From Faecalibacterium prausnitzii (GTDB lineage: Bacteria > Bacillota > Clostridia > Oscillospirales > Ruminococcaceae), in the NCBI RefSeq assembly GCF_003324185.1, contig NZ_PXUP01000018.1, positions 1 through 59,788 on the forward strand: a stretch of 59,788 nucleotides of DNA, given 5' to 3'. Both the position numbers and the translations under genes were made by a program. Positions 49,397 to 58,494 of this stretch are shown in pieces; the first letter of the stretch is position 1, and every line of letters starts with the position of its first letter. The notes beneath the pieces are model-generated. The model searched no databases, was not told the DNA's origin, and saw only the letters and a program-made list of their open reading frames with translations.

Positions 49397-50488
49397 ATGG
49401 CAGGAATGCTGGAATACAAGTGCCCCTGCTGCGATGGCGCCATTCAGTTTGACAGCGCCACCCAGAAGATGAAATGCCCCTACTGCGACACCGAGTTCGA
49501 CGTGGATACCCTCAAGGGCTATGACGAGGAGCTGAAGGACGAAAAGCCCAGCGAGATGGAGTGGGCGACCCCCGGCGGCAGCTGGGCAGAAGGGGAGACC
49601 GCCGGTCTGCATACTTACAGCTGCAAGAGCTGCGGCGGCGAGATCGTGGGCGACGACACCATGGCCGCCTCGGCCTGCCCCTTCTGCGGCAATCCCATCG
49701 TCCTCACCGGACAGTTTGCCGGGGCCCTGCGGCCCGACCTCATCATCCCCTTCAAGCTGGACAAAAAGGCCGCCAAGGCCAAATTGCAGGAGCATCTCAA
49801 GGGCAAGACCCTGCTGCCCCGGGTGTTCCGCAGCCAGAACCACATCGACGAGATCAAGGGCGTGTATGTGCCCTTCTGGCTCTTTGACAGCGACGCCGAC
49901 GCCCAGCTGCGGTTCACCGCCACCCGGACCCGCTGCTGGTCGGACAGCAAATACGACTATACCGAGACCAACTACTACTCCGTCCGGCGGGACGGCACGC
50001 TGGGTTTTGACGCCGTGCCGGTGGACGGCTCCTCCAAGATCGAGGACGACCTGATGGAATCCATCGAGCCCTTTGCCATGCAGGACGCCATCCCCTTCCA
50101 GACCGCCTATCTGGCGGGCTATGTGGCGGATAAATACGATGTGAGCGCCGAGGACAGCATCGAGCGGGCCAACAAGCGCATCCGCCGCTCCACTGAGGAG
50201 ACGTTCCAGCAGACCGTTACCGGCTACGATTCGGTCAAGGTGGATAACAGCAGCATCCAGCTGCACGGCGGCAAGGCAAAGTACGCGCTGTTCCCGGTCT
50301 GGCTGCTGAGCACCAGCTGGCGGGGTGAAAACTATCTGTTTGCCATGAACGGTCAGACCGGCAAATTCGTGGGTGACCTGCCCGTGGACAAGGGCGCTGC
50401 CCGCAAGTGGATGCTGGGCCTTACGGCTGCCCTTTCCGCCGCGTCCTACGGCGTGATGTGGCTGCTGTGGCTGGCACGGATCCTGTAA
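49397..50488 (+). CDS. Zinc-ribbon membrane protein (YdjG-like)
   Basis: The protein has 363 residues. Two TFIIB-type zinc ribbons open the protein: CPCCDG with CPYCD (about 10-35) and CKSCGG with CPFCGN (about 77-100). The middle is a large alpha/beta domain with IPFKLDKKAAKAKL and GVYVPFWLFDSDA; one hydrophobic helix ends the protein (WMLGLTAALSAASYGVMWLL). This is the YdjG layout; YdjG together with YdjH places PspA at the membrane in B. subtilis. RBS AGGAGG. The TPM gene follows at 14 bases. Confidence 0.82.
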   Translation: MAGMLEYKCPCCDGAIQFDSATQKMKCPYCDTEFDVDTLKGYDEELKDEKPSEMEWATPGGSWAEGETAGLHTYSCKSCGGEIVGDDTMAASACPFCGNPIVLTGQFAGALRPDLIIPFKLDKKAAKAKLQEHLKGKTLLPRVFRSQNHIDEIKGVYVPFWLFDSDADAQLRFTATRTRCWSDSKYDYTETNYYSVRRDGTLGFDAVPVDGSSKIEDDLMESIEPFAMQDAIPFQTAYLAGYVADKYDVSAEDSIERANKRIRRSTEETFQQTVTGYDSVKVDNSSIQLHGGKAKYALFPVWLLSTSWRGENYLFAMNGQTGKFVGDLPVDKGAARKWMLGLTAALSAASYGVMWLLWLARIL

Positions 50489-50502
50489 AGGAGGGACGAA
50501 CG

Positions 50503-51351
50503 ATGAAAAAGACTTCCAACCGACTGCACTCCCTCTTTGTGGCGCTGGCAGCACTGATTCTTGCGGCGGCGCTGGCTGTTCCGGTCTTTGCGGTGGAGGG
50601 CGGCTTTGCCGACCTGTACTACCGCATGAACGACAGCGCAGGGGTCCTGACCGAGGACGAGGACAACGAGCTGGAGGACGCACTGGAAGAGCTGAGCCTG
50701 CGCCAGAGCTTCGATGTGACCATTGCCACCATCGAGTCGCTGGAAAGCGTGGACTACGACAGCATGGAGGCCTATGCCGATGACCTGTATGACATCTGCC
50801 AGTTCGGCTACGGTCCCGATATGGACGGCGTGCTGCTGCTGGTGAGCGTGGGCGACCGCAAATGGCACATCTCCACCTGCGGCTACGGCATCACCGCCTT
50901 TACGGATGCCGGCATCCAGTACCTTGGCGAGCAGATGACCCCCTTCATGGCCGATGGAGACTACGCCGGTGCATTCCGCACCTTTGTCCAGTGGTCGGAT
51001 ACTTACATTGACGCTGCCCGGGCGGGCCACCCCTACGATGTGAATAACCTGCCCCGGGAGCCGCTGTCTCTCATGTACCTGTTCCTTGCGCTGGGCATCG
51101 GCCTTGTGCTGGCATGGGTCGTCGTCCATGTGATGAAAAGCCAGCTGCGCAGCGTGGCGTTCCAGGAGAATGCCGCCAGCTATGTGCGGGAGGGCAGCAT
51201 GAATCTGACCAACAGCCGGGAGCTGTTCCTGTACCGTGACGTGCACCGCACCGAGCGGCCGAAGGAGTCCAGCTCCAGCGATTCCGGCGGCAGCTCCACC
51301 CACACCTCTTCCAGCGGCACCACCCACGGCGGTGGAGGCGGCTCGTTCTGA
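50503..51351 (+). CDS. TPM-domain protein (YdjH/YgcG-like)
   Basis: The protein has 282 residues with a signal peptide (MKKTSNRLHSLFVALAAL through VPVFAVE), an outside TPM domain (about 30-170; 'LYYRMNDSAGVLTEDEDNEL', 'GVLLLVSVGDRKWHISTCGY'), one membrane helix at about 188-208, and a Ser- and Gly-rich tail ending GGGGGSF, the family mark. AAAGGAGGG supports start 50503. Its place right after the YdjG-like gene is that of ydjH. Confidence 0.88.
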   Translation: MKKTSNRLHSLFVALAALILAAALAVPVFAVEGGFADLYYRMNDSAGVLTEDEDNELEDALEELSLRQSFDVTIATIESLESVDYDSMEAYADDLYDICQFGYGPDMDGVLLLVSVGDRKWHISTCGYGITAFTDAGIQYLGEQMTPFMADGDYAGAFRTFVQWSDTYIDAARAGHPYDVNNLPREPLSLMYLFLALGIGLVLAWVVVHVMKSQLRSVAFQENAASYVREGSMNLTNSRELFLYRDVHRTERPKESSSSDSGGSSTHTSSSGTTHGGGGGSF

Positions 51352-51364
51352 AAGGAGCATGTTT

Positions 51365-51796
51365 ATGAACCCTTATCTCTCGGAAAAAGCCCGGGGTGAG
51401 ATCCCCCGTGTCCTCAAATGGCTGCGGAACGCAGGGCTTGCCTTCTGCGTGTTCTGCTCTTTTGGCGGGTTGTATACCCTCTGTCTGGACCTGCAGGCCA
51501 AGGACACCTCCCACGTTGTCGGGTATGTGTTCTGGATCGTGGTGGGCGCAGTGCCCCTTGTTCTGTTCGCACGCAACGAAAAACGCCGCTACCATGCAAG
51601 AACCATCGCCCGCAGGGTGGAGAGCTACTCCGGGCCGGAGGTGCCCCTGCGGTGGCTGTGCAACAGCGTTGGCATGGACACCAAAGACCTTGCATGGTAT
51701 TTTGAAAACGGTTATTTTGTAAACCTCAGTCTGGACCTGAACCAGAAGATCGTCCGCAGGCGGACCGTGCCCCGCCATGACCCGAACCGGAGCTGA
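51365..51796 (+). CDS. Hypothetical two-helix membrane protein
   Basis: The protein has 143 residues. Two hydrophobic helices (AFCVFCSFGGLYTLCLDL and YVFWIVVGAVPLVLFA) are joined by a short loop, and the C-terminal half is cytosolic with IARRVESYSGPEVPLRWLC. It is not recognised. AAAGGAG gives start 51365. It continues the operon and probably belongs to the envelope module. Confidence 0.7.
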   Translation: MNPYLSEKARGEIPRVLKWLRNAGLAFCVFCSFGGLYTLCLDLQAKDTSHVVGYVFWIVVGAVPLVLFARNEKRRYHARTIARRVESYSGPEVPLRWLCNSVGMDTKDLAWYFENGYFVNLSLDLNQKIVRRRTVPRHDPNRS

Positions 51797-51830
51797 ACCC
51801 TTTACAGCTGAAACAGAAAGGAGTATTTTC

Positions 51831-52376
51831 ATGGGACTTTTTGATAAGATGAAGCAGGCCGCCGCAAATGTTTCCGGCAACCAGACCGTCACCTTTACCT
51901 TTCAGGCTCTGCCGGAAAGCCTTGCCCAGATGCAGGCACTGCCGGAGGCCAGTCTGGATACCCCCTTTAAGACCGCAGCCCTCACCGTTTGCGCACTGTG
52001 CGCCTACGGTGCCGATAAAAACATCGGGCTGGAGATGCTCAACTGGCTGCGGGGCCCCCGCCCCATGAACGGGCAGGAGATTTCCTTCCTGAACGACCGC
52101 TTCCGGGACGGCAAGAGCTATATCCCGTTCTCCTACTTTGTGGGTGCGTCGCCGGAAAACGGCTATACCCCCCGCCAGCCCTTCACCCTGCTGGTGGGCA
52201 GCAACCACACCTCCAACACCGAGGAGGGCTATTGCAAGCTGTTCATCCCCTGCGGCGGCGCCGACAGCCCCCGCCCCATCAAGCTGCGCCGCAAGGGCGA
52301 CGGGCAGTGGTTCTTGTGGGAGCAATACCTGATGACCGGCATCCGCATCCCGGCGTCTGCCGACCCGTGGGCATAA
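51831..52376 (+). CDS. DUF6935-like protein
   Basis: The protein has 181 residues. ALPESLAQMQALPEASLDTP, 'PFKTAALTVCALCAYG', 'GPRPMNGQEISFLNDRFRDG' and PIKLRRKGDGQWFLWEQYL match my memory of the DUF6935 family. There is no signal or membrane helix, so it is cytosolic. Function is unknown. GAAAGGAG precedes the ATG. It is found with SPFH/TPM-type genes in related genomes as far as I recall, but this needs a database check. Confidence 0.65.
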   Translation: MGLFDKMKQAAANVSGNQTVTFTFQALPESLAQMQALPEASLDTPFKTAALTVCALCAYGADKNIGLEMLNWLRGPRPMNGQEISFLNDRFRDGKSYIPFSYFVGASPENGYTPRQPFTLLVGSNHTSNTEEGYCKLFIPCGGADSPRPIKLRRKGDGQWFLWEQYLMTGIRIPASADPWA

Positions 52377-52391
52377 AACAAAGGGGCTGAC

Positions 52392-53030
52392 ATGAAAGCC
52401 ATGAAAACTTTTGCAGCACTGCTTGCACTGGCTTTCAGTCTGGCAGGGTGCGGTGCGGTGGACGGCGACCCCGTCCGTCCCGCTCCCGGCAGCGCCGGGC
52501 AGGGCAGCAGCACAGCGGCTTCCGGTGCCGATTCCGCTGAGCCGGAGCAGCTTGCCGCAATGCGGCAGCTGGCAGGGAAAAACGGAGAGCTTGCCGGGGT
52601 GCTCTATCTGGGCAGCGTCCCGGAGCGCACCACCGATGTGCACGCCGTGCTGGACAGCTTACCGGAACAGCCGTGGCAGTTTGTTGCGGACATCCCGGCA
52701 GACCGCTGGGTCGCAGCGCCGGGCGGCGGGCGGGAGCTGTACTGCATCTTTGCCGTGCGCAAGGAGGATACGCTTTTTGTCTACGAAAAGCAGGACTCTG
52801 TGTATCCCGCGCAGCTGGGGAAAGAACTTTACGGCAGGCAGGGCGGCCAGCCCATTCTGCTGCTGTGTAACGGCAGCAGGGAGGACACCGACACCATGGT
52901 AACGGTCTATTGCAGCACCGGACGCCCGCTGGACTGGAACCCGCAGCTTTCCGCCGAGACCGGCCGCCCTGTGCCGGTGGAGGGCGTAGACGATTTTTCC
53001 CAACACCCAACGCCCGGCGCTGCCCCCTGA
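52392..53030 (+). CDS. Lipoprotein, shortened copy of the next gene
   Basis: The protein has 212 residues; lipobox 'FSLAGCGAV' (cysteine near 20). From about 55 it matches the neighbouring lipoprotein: 'LYLGSVPERTTDVHAVLDSL', VADIPADRWVAAPGGG and GQPILLLCNGS. It stops around the place where the neighbour continues for another 150 residues; its tail 'FSQHPTPGAAP' seems out of register. It may be a truncated duplicate, still translated. RBS AGGGG is poor. Confidence 0.65.
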   Translation: MKAMKTFAALLALAFSLAGCGAVDGDPVRPAPGSAGQGSSTAASGADSAEPEQLAAMRQLAGKNGELAGVLYLGSVPERTTDVHAVLDSLPEQPWQFVADIPADRWVAAPGGGRELYCIFAVRKEDTLFVYEKQDSVYPAQLGKELYGRQGGQPILLLCNGSREDTDTMVTVYCSTGRPLDWNPQLSAETGRPVPVEGVDDFSQHPTPGAAP

Positions 53031-53065
53031 GGTGCGCCCCGGCAGGGCATGAGAAAGGAGAACTT

Positions 53066-54139
53066 ATGAAACGACTGAAACTTCTGGCAGCCCTGCTGGC
53101 GCTGACCATCGGTCTGGCGGGCTGTGGCGGGTCGTCCAAAGGCAGCAGCGCGTCCAGCTCCAAGCCCGAAAAAATGCTGGACGGAGACAACATGATCGCA
53201 TCGCCCTCCGCCAAACAGGAGTACACCGAGCCGGAGGACGTGGCCTATATGCGCCTTCTGGCAGGGGAGGACGAATACCGCGCCTGTGTGCTGTATCTGG
53301 GCGGCTCCTACGAGGTGACCACCGATGTGCAGAAGGTGCTGGACAGCCAGACCGATCTGCGGGATCTGTGGGGCTTCGTCTATGACATCCCGCAGGATCA
53401 CTGGGTCGTGGCACCGGATGGCGGGTGCGATTTGTACTGCATCTTCCCGCAGGACCCGGATGCCACCCTGTTCGTCTACGAGACGAGCCTGACAGATGAT
53501 GCCGAAAACCCGCTCCAGCGCGGCAAACAGCTCTATTACAGCGAGGACGGTCAGCCCATCCTGCTGCTGTGCAACATCAGCGATATCGCCCCCAACACCG
53601 AGGTGGAACTGTACCCCAGCACCGGCGAAGAGCTGGTATTCAGCCCATTCCTTTCCGGCGAGAACGGCCATGTGGTGGAAGCCGAGGGCGTGTGCGATTT
53701 TACCATCTACCCGGAGGGGGACGACTGGGAAACCGACACCAGCCCATGGTCGCTGGAGGGTAACTGGCTGGAGACCGGCCGCGACACCGACGAGGGCTAT
53801 TTTGACACCGACCCCGCAGACGCCGACCGGATGTGCTTTTTGCCCACTGATGCCGACACCGAGGGCAGTCAGCTGCCCCTGACCGCCAGCTACATCACCT
53901 CCTACCCGGAGCTGAACGTGGAGGAAGCCGACCTGTTCTATCAGGAGGGCACCCCGGAGGTACCCTTCCGCTCCAATCAGGAGTGGTACGCCACCTTTAC
54001 CGGGGAGGACGGCTCCCGCTACGCCGTCACGCTGGAGGACGAGGACACCCTTGCCCTGAAGTTCTATCTGGACGGCCAGGAGAGCTACCTGAGCCTTGTC
54101 AACACGGTCTACTTTGCACGGCAGGAGGCCATGGGCTGA
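53066..54139 (+). CDS. Lipoprotein, full-length copy
   Basis: The protein has 357 residues; MKRLKLLAALLALTIGL leads to LAGCGG (cysteine near 20), a Ser-rich linker, then a domain (about 60-190; YLGGSYEVTTDVQKVLDSQT, FVYDIPQDHWVVAPDGGCDL, GQPILLLCNISD). The remaining part, highly acidic with YPEGDDWETDTSPWSLEGNW and a beta-rich end, is missing from the shorter copy. AAAGGAG gives start 53066. The function is not known; acidity may point to cation or cationic-peptide binding, which is inference. Confidence 0.75.
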   Translation: MKRLKLLAALLALTIGLAGCGGSSKGSSASSSKPEKMLDGDNMIASPSAKQEYTEPEDVAYMRLLAGEDEYRACVLYLGGSYEVTTDVQKVLDSQTDLRDLWGFVYDIPQDHWVVAPDGGCDLYCIFPQDPDATLFVYETSLTDDAENPLQRGKQLYYSEDGQPILLLCNISDIAPNTEVELYPSTGEELVFSPFLSGENGHVVEAEGVCDFTIYPEGDDWETDTSPWSLEGNWLETGRDTDEGYFDTDPADADRMCFLPTDADTEGSQLPLTASYITSYPELNVEEADLFYQEGTPEVPFRSNQEWYATFTGEDGSRYAVTLEDEDTLALKFYLDGQESYLSLVNTVYFARQEAMG

Positions 54140-54173
54140 CCAGCGCGTACACCAACACCGGGAGGAATGCACC

Positions 54174-55679
54174 ATGAAACACACCAAAAAGATCACCATC
54201 CTCCACTCCAATGATCTGCACGGAGACTTTCTGGCAGAGCAGGTGGACGAAAAGCTGGTGGGCGGCGTTTCCATGCTGTCCGGCTACATTGAAAAGGTGC
54301 GGGCAGAACAGCCCAACACCATCTACGTCATTGCGGGCGATATGTTCCGGGGCTCGGTCATTGATTCCGAATACAAGGGGCTTTCCACCATCGAGATCAT
54401 GAACGCCCTTGCCCCGGACGTGGTTACCATAGGCAACCACGAGGTGGACTACGGCATCGCGCATCTGCTGTTCATCGAAAAATGCGCGCGCTTTCCCATC
54501 ATCAACGCAAACCTCTACATCAAAAACACCCCCACACGGCTGTTCACCCCCTACAAGATCCTGCGGATGGACGGCATGAACATCCTGTTCATCGGCATCA
54601 TCACGCAGGACGTGATCAACCAGACTAAGTCCGAATCTCTGGTGGGGTCCTTTGTGGACACCGCCGCCGCTGCCGCCGAGGTGGGCAAGATCTGCAACGC
54701 CCACAACAGCATCGATATTGATTTTACCGTGCTGCTGACCCACATCGGCTTTGAGGAGGACCGCCATCTGGCGCGCCAGCTGGACCCGGCGTGGGGAGTG
54801 GATCTGATCATCGGCGGGCACAGCCACACCCTGCCGGAGCACGCGGTGGAGGAAAACGGCGTGGTCATTGCGCAGGCGGGCACCGGCACCGACCAGATCG
54901 GGCGCTTTGACATCATCGTGGACACGGACAACAACTGCATCGATTCCTACACATGGCGCACCGTGCCCATCTGCGCCGAGACCTGCCCCCGCAACCCCGC
55001 CATGGAGCAGGTGCTGCACCGCTTCACCAGTCAGGTGGACGAAAAGTACAGCCACATCGTAGGGCGCTTCCGCCGGGAGCTTACCCACCCCCAGCGCACG
55101 CAGGAGACCGAGCTGGGCAACCTGTTTGCCGATATCTTTACCCGCAGCCTTGGGGTGGATGTGATGCTGATCGGCTCCGGCAGCATCCGGGCCGAAAAGC
55201 TTGGCCCCATCGTTACCTACGGCGACCTTATCGAGGGTTTCCCCTACGATGACGGCGTATTCATGTTCAAGGTGACCGGCCAGCAGCTGCGCCAGATGCT
55301 CCGTTACATGCTGCGGGAGGAAGCCTACACCGGCCATACGGAGTTCTACCAGCTGCCCTCCACCCTGCGCCTGCGGTACGACCGCCGCAAGGGCGATTTT
55401 GATTACTTTACCTACTGCGGCAGGGAGGTGGGCAAGGAGATCGGCAAGGAGATCGGCGATGACGCCCTGTTCACCGTGGGCTTGCAGAACTACCACTTTA
55501 AAAACATCGAAAGCTTTTTCAACATCTCCTACGACACCCTTTGCAAGCTCCAGAAGCCCCGCAGCGTGGCAACCTCCTGTCAGGATATCCTGATGGAGTA
55601 TTTCCGGGAGCACGAGATGGTGGACGCGGTGGTGGACGGCAGAATGACCATCCTGCCCTCTACCGCGCAGACCGGCTGA
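54174..55679 (+). CDS. 5'-nucleotidase/metallophosphoesterase (UshA-like) without signal peptide
   Basis: The protein has 501 residues. LHSNDLHGDF, AGDMFRGS, IGNHEVDYG, LLTHIGFEEDRH and GGHSHT are the five metal-binding motifs of the calcineurin-like domain. The C-terminal nucleotidase domain has TELGNLFADIFTRS, GSGSIRAEKLG and GQQLRQML. UshA-type enzymes are usually secreted; here the start MKHTKKITILHS begins directly in the first strand and RBS GGGAGG matches, so it is probably cytosolic. It could release phosphate from nucleotides or sugar nucleotides. It lies between lipoproteins and surface proteins. Confidence 0.88.
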   Translation: MKHTKKITILHSNDLHGDFLAEQVDEKLVGGVSMLSGYIEKVRAEQPNTIYVIAGDMFRGSVIDSEYKGLSTIEIMNALAPDVVTIGNHEVDYGIAHLLFIEKCARFPIINANLYIKNTPTRLFTPYKILRMDGMNILFIGIITQDVINQTKSESLVGSFVDTAAAAAEVGKICNAHNSIDIDFTVLLTHIGFEEDRHLARQLDPAWGVDLIIGGHSHTLPEHAVEENGVVIAQAGTGTDQIGRFDIIVDTDNNCIDSYTWRTVPICAETCPRNPAMEQVLHRFTSQVDEKYSHIVGRFRRELTHPQRTQETELGNLFADIFTRSLGVDVMLIGSGSIRAEKLGPIVTYGDLIEGFPYDDGVFMFKVTGQQLRQMLRYMLREEAYTGHTEFYQLPSTLRLRYDRRKGDFDYFTYCGREVGKEIGKEIGDDALFTVGLQNYHFKNIESFFNISYDTLCKLQKPRSVATSCQDILMEYFREHEMVDAVVDGRMTILPSTAQTG

Positions 55680-55715
55680 ACCCCTTTACCGCACAGCAAT
55701 AACAACACGAAAAAC

Positions 55716-55823
55716 GAAAGGAGCACCCCATGAAACAGCGATTCTCAAAACGAACGCGCCTTGTCAGCGCCTTGTTGACGCTGGCAATGGTGTTTACCTT
55801 TTTGCCCTTCAGTGCCTTTGCGG
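55716..55823 (+). repeat. 108-bp surface-protein signal cassette, copy 1
   Basis: From the RBS to the end of the signal peptide; nearly identical to 58387-58494, offset by 2671 bases. Confidence 0.85.
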
Positions 55824-58267
55824 CGAACACAGAAATTGATTTTAATTCGCCGGATTTTAAGCTTAATTTCCCGGATGAGGAATTTCGGCGCTTTCTCAAA
55901 GAATGCTGTGACAAAAACGGCGATGGCAAGCTCGATGTGGATATCAAGAATATGACGATTCCAACCAGTTATGCAATCAAAAGTCTTGAAGGAATTCGTT
56001 TCTTTGAAGATCTCGAAAAGCTGGATTGCCACGGTATCGGCTTGACAACACTTAATGTTGGCAAAAATTTCAAACTGAAGGAGCTGGATTGTTCCCAGAA
56101 TCAACTGAAAAAGTCGGTTGATATTCTTTCAAGCGGACTGAAAAAACTGAATTGCTCCAATAATAAACTGACCTACATGAATCTGGGCATTCTCTATGGG
56201 CTGAATCTTGAGGAGGTGAATTGCTCCAATAACAAAATAACGAATATCGTAATGGATAGCGTGGGGGAATTGGTCAAATTTGATTGTTCCAACAACGACC
56301 TGATGACGTTGGATGTCAGCCAATGCCTCAAGCTGGAAGAACTGAATTGCTCTGGAAATCAATTGATGGAGTTGGATGTCGGGCACCAGAAGCAGCTGAC
56401 ACAGCTGGATTGTAGCAATAATAAATTGACGGAACTGAACGTGAAACAGAATGGCAACTTGACATCTCTGATATGCAATGATAATCAGCTGACAACGCTG
56501 GACCTGAGCCAAAATCACAGTTTGAGTAATCTGAATTGTGCAAAGAATCGGTTGGCTTGTTTGGACGTTACTGGAATCAGCGGCGGTACGATAACGGCTA
56601 ATGGCAACAGGCGTCCCATTGCTGTCCGTACAGACGGAAAGTTTGACTTGACCACACTGCCCGGCTTTAACGTGGGAAAGGCAACCAACTGGAACGGCGG
56701 CTTTGTTTCTGGCACGATTCTGACAGTGGAAAATGGCAAGGATAAGGTGAGCTACCAATACAATTGCGGCAATGGAGTAAAGCCCACATTCATCTTTGAA
56801 ACCAGTCTGCCCATCAATAAGAATAATTTCCCCGACGATAGCTTTAGAAATTACATCAAAACCTACAAAGCAGGTGGCAGAGATGTCCTCACGGTGGAAG
56901 AACAAAGAAAAGTCGAAACAATCGAAGTCGAAGGAAAGAACATCAGCAGCTTAAGAGGCATTGAGGCGTTCCCCAACCTGACCGAATTGAAGTGCGGAAA
57001 CAATTCTATCCAGAAATTAGACCTGAGACAGAATCCAAAGCTGAAAACGTTGAAATGCAATAAGAATCAACTGACCCAGCTGGACCTGAGCAAGAACCCG
57101 GATATCGACTATCTGAATTGTTCCGAGAACCAATTGAAACAACTGGATGTATCGCATCTGAAAGATTTGGTGATGCTCAATTGCTCGCACAACGATCTGG
57201 AGCAACTGGATGTCAGAAATAGTAAATTTCTGGAAACACTTTACTGTTCCTGGAATCGGTTGACAGAGCTGGACGCAGATGTGACCCATAAGTCCCGTCT
57301 GGTAAGTGTAGAATGCCAAAACAACCAGCTGACATCGCTGATTCTGGGCCAAAATAAACTGCTGAAGAAACTGAATTGTGCCCATAACCAGTTGACCCAG
57401 CTAAACCTGAACAACATGAGTGCCTTAAAGGAACTGAACTGCGCCAACAACCAGCTGACCGTGTTGGATGTCAGCGATAGTCCAGAATTGACTACATTGT
57501 GGCTTAAGAATAACCATCTCACCAGCCTGAATTTGGACAACAACCCGAATCTCAATTTCAGTATTACGGATATTTACAGTTCCGATTTTAATAATGTTTA
57601 CACCGTTACCCTGAACCCTGACCGTACGTTTGACCTGCGAAATCTGCCCGAGGGCTTTGATATAAACCGGGTTACAGGATGGGTCAATGGCAAAGCCAAC
57701 GGGAACATTCTGACGGTCAATGAAGACACAAACGTAGTGTACTATAGTTATCGGTGCATAACTGGTAAGCTGGAAGTAAGTTTCAAATTGGATGTGACTG
57801 GCACCGGCGGCACCGTTCCCCCGGTAACGCCTCCCTCCGGCGGCGATAACCCGGGCGGCGGCTCTACCCCGGGCGGTTCTACTCCGGGCGGCTCTACCCC
57901 GGGCGGTGACGGCGGCGGTGCGGTCGTCATCGTGGCAGCGGCTGGCGCAGTGGCGGCTGGCGTTGTAGGCTACGGCGTGTACAATTATGTTTCCGGCCGC
58001 AAGCTGCAAGCCCTGCTGCCGGAAGGCGTGGTTGCACCCGAAAACCGCGCCCAGACCGCGCTGCTGCTGTGGAACACCGCAGGCCGTCCCGAGCCTGCCG
58101 ACGCTCCGGCCTTTGCAGACGTGGCAGACCCGGATACCGCCAAGGCAGCCCAGTGGTGCGTGGAGCAGGGCCTGATGAAGCGCCGCCTGAACGGCAAATT
58201 TGCCCCCGGCAGCAGCATCCCGGCCTATCAGGTGCTGAATGCCTACCGTAAGCTGGCAGGAGGCTGA
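55730..58267 (+). CDS. Leucine-rich-repeat surface protein 1
   Basis: The protein has 845 residues. The signal peptide (MKQRFSKRTRLVSALLTLAM to FSAFA) is followed by an EF-hand-like cap (DKNGDGKLD). Leucine-rich repeats of about 21 residues with the cysteine pattern 'LNCSNNKL', 'LDVS' run from about 75 to 310. A beta segment with LTTLPGFNVGKATNWNGG follows, then a second cap and repeat block (about 365-610) and a second beta segment. The end has a Pro/Gly linker (TPGGSTPGGST), one membrane helix (about 727-753) and an SLH-like domain (755-845). The repeats probably bind a protein or glycan outside. The middle is A/T-richer than both ends. RBS GAAAGGAG. Confidence 0.9.
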   Translation: MKQRFSKRTRLVSALLTLAMVFTFLPFSAFAANTEIDFNSPDFKLNFPDEEFRRFLKECCDKNGDGKLDVDIKNMTIPTSYAIKSLEGIRFFEDLEKLDCHGIGLTTLNVGKNFKLKELDCSQNQLKKSVDILSSGLKKLNCSNNKLTYMNLGILYGLNLEEVNCSNNKITNIVMDSVGELVKFDCSNNDLMTLDVSQCLKLEELNCSGNQLMELDVGHQKQLTQLDCSNNKLTELNVKQNGNLTSLICNDNQLTTLDLSQNHSLSNLNCAKNRLACLDVTGISGGTITANGNRRPIAVRTDGKFDLTTLPGFNVGKATNWNGGFVSGTILTVENGKDKVSYQYNCGNGVKPTFIFETSLPINKNNFPDDSFRNYIKTYKAGGRDVLTVEEQRKVETIEVEGKNISSLRGIEAFPNLTELKCGNNSIQKLDLRQNPKLKTLKCNKNQLTQLDLSKNPDIDYLNCSENQLKQLDVSHLKDLVMLNCSHNDLEQLDVRNSKFLETLYCSWNRLTELDADVTHKSRLVSVECQNNQLTSLILGQNKLLKKLNCAHNQLTQLNLNNMSALKELNCANNQLTVLDVSDSPELTTLWLKNNHLTSLNLDNNPNLNFSITDIYSSDFNNVYTVTLNPDRTFDLRNLPEGFDINRVTGWVNGKANGNILTVNEDTNVVYYSYRCITGKLEVSFKLDVTGTGGTVPPVTPPSGGDNPGGGSTPGGSTPGGSTPGGDGGGAVVIVAAAGAVAAGVVGYGVYNYVSGRKLQALLPEGVVAPENRAQTALLLWNTAGRPEPADAPAFADVADPDTAKAAQWCVEQGLMKRRLNGKFAPGSSIPAYQVLNAYRKLAGG
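57911..58122 (+). repeat. 212-bp C-terminal cassette, copy 1
   Basis: Encodes the membrane helix and most of the SLH-like domain. It differs from 59577-59788 at about six positions; the second copy may continue beyond the window. Confidence 0.88.
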
Positions 58268-58313
58268 CAACCGAAGGATCATTCTGCCCATGCCGGGCAA
58301 TGACCACTTTTTG

Positions 58314-58331
58314 AAAAAGGGTACCCTTTTT
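58314..58331. terminator. Perfect 18-bp palindrome after surface protein 1
   Basis: AAAAAGGGTACCCTTTTT reads identically on both strands and may end transcription in either direction. Confidence 0.5.
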
Positions 58332-58358
58332 TCGGGGGAAGCTGACGCTTCTCCCGAA
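58331..58358 (+). terminator. Second hairpin before surface protein 2
   Basis: TTCGGG-G-GAAGC pairs with GCTTC-T-CCCGAA around TGAC. An A/T-rich run (AAAAAAATTTTT) follows about 12 bases later. Confidence 0.5.
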
Positions 58359-58386
58359 TAGGGCCCTGAAAAAAATTTTTACCACA

Positions 58387-58494
58387 GAAAGGAGCACCCC
58401 ATGAAACAACGATTCTCAAAACGAACGCGCCTTGTCAGTGCCCTTTTGACGCTGGCAATGGTATTCACCTTCCTGCCCTTCAGCGCCTTTGCGG
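58387..58494 (+). repeat. 108-bp surface-protein signal cassette, copy 2
   Basis: Partner of 55716-55823. Confidence 0.85.

Noticed and set aside
56150-57560. CRISPR-like or tandem DNA repeats in the surface protein gene
   Set aside because: The periodicity is that of leucine-rich-repeat codons; units vary and there are no spacers.
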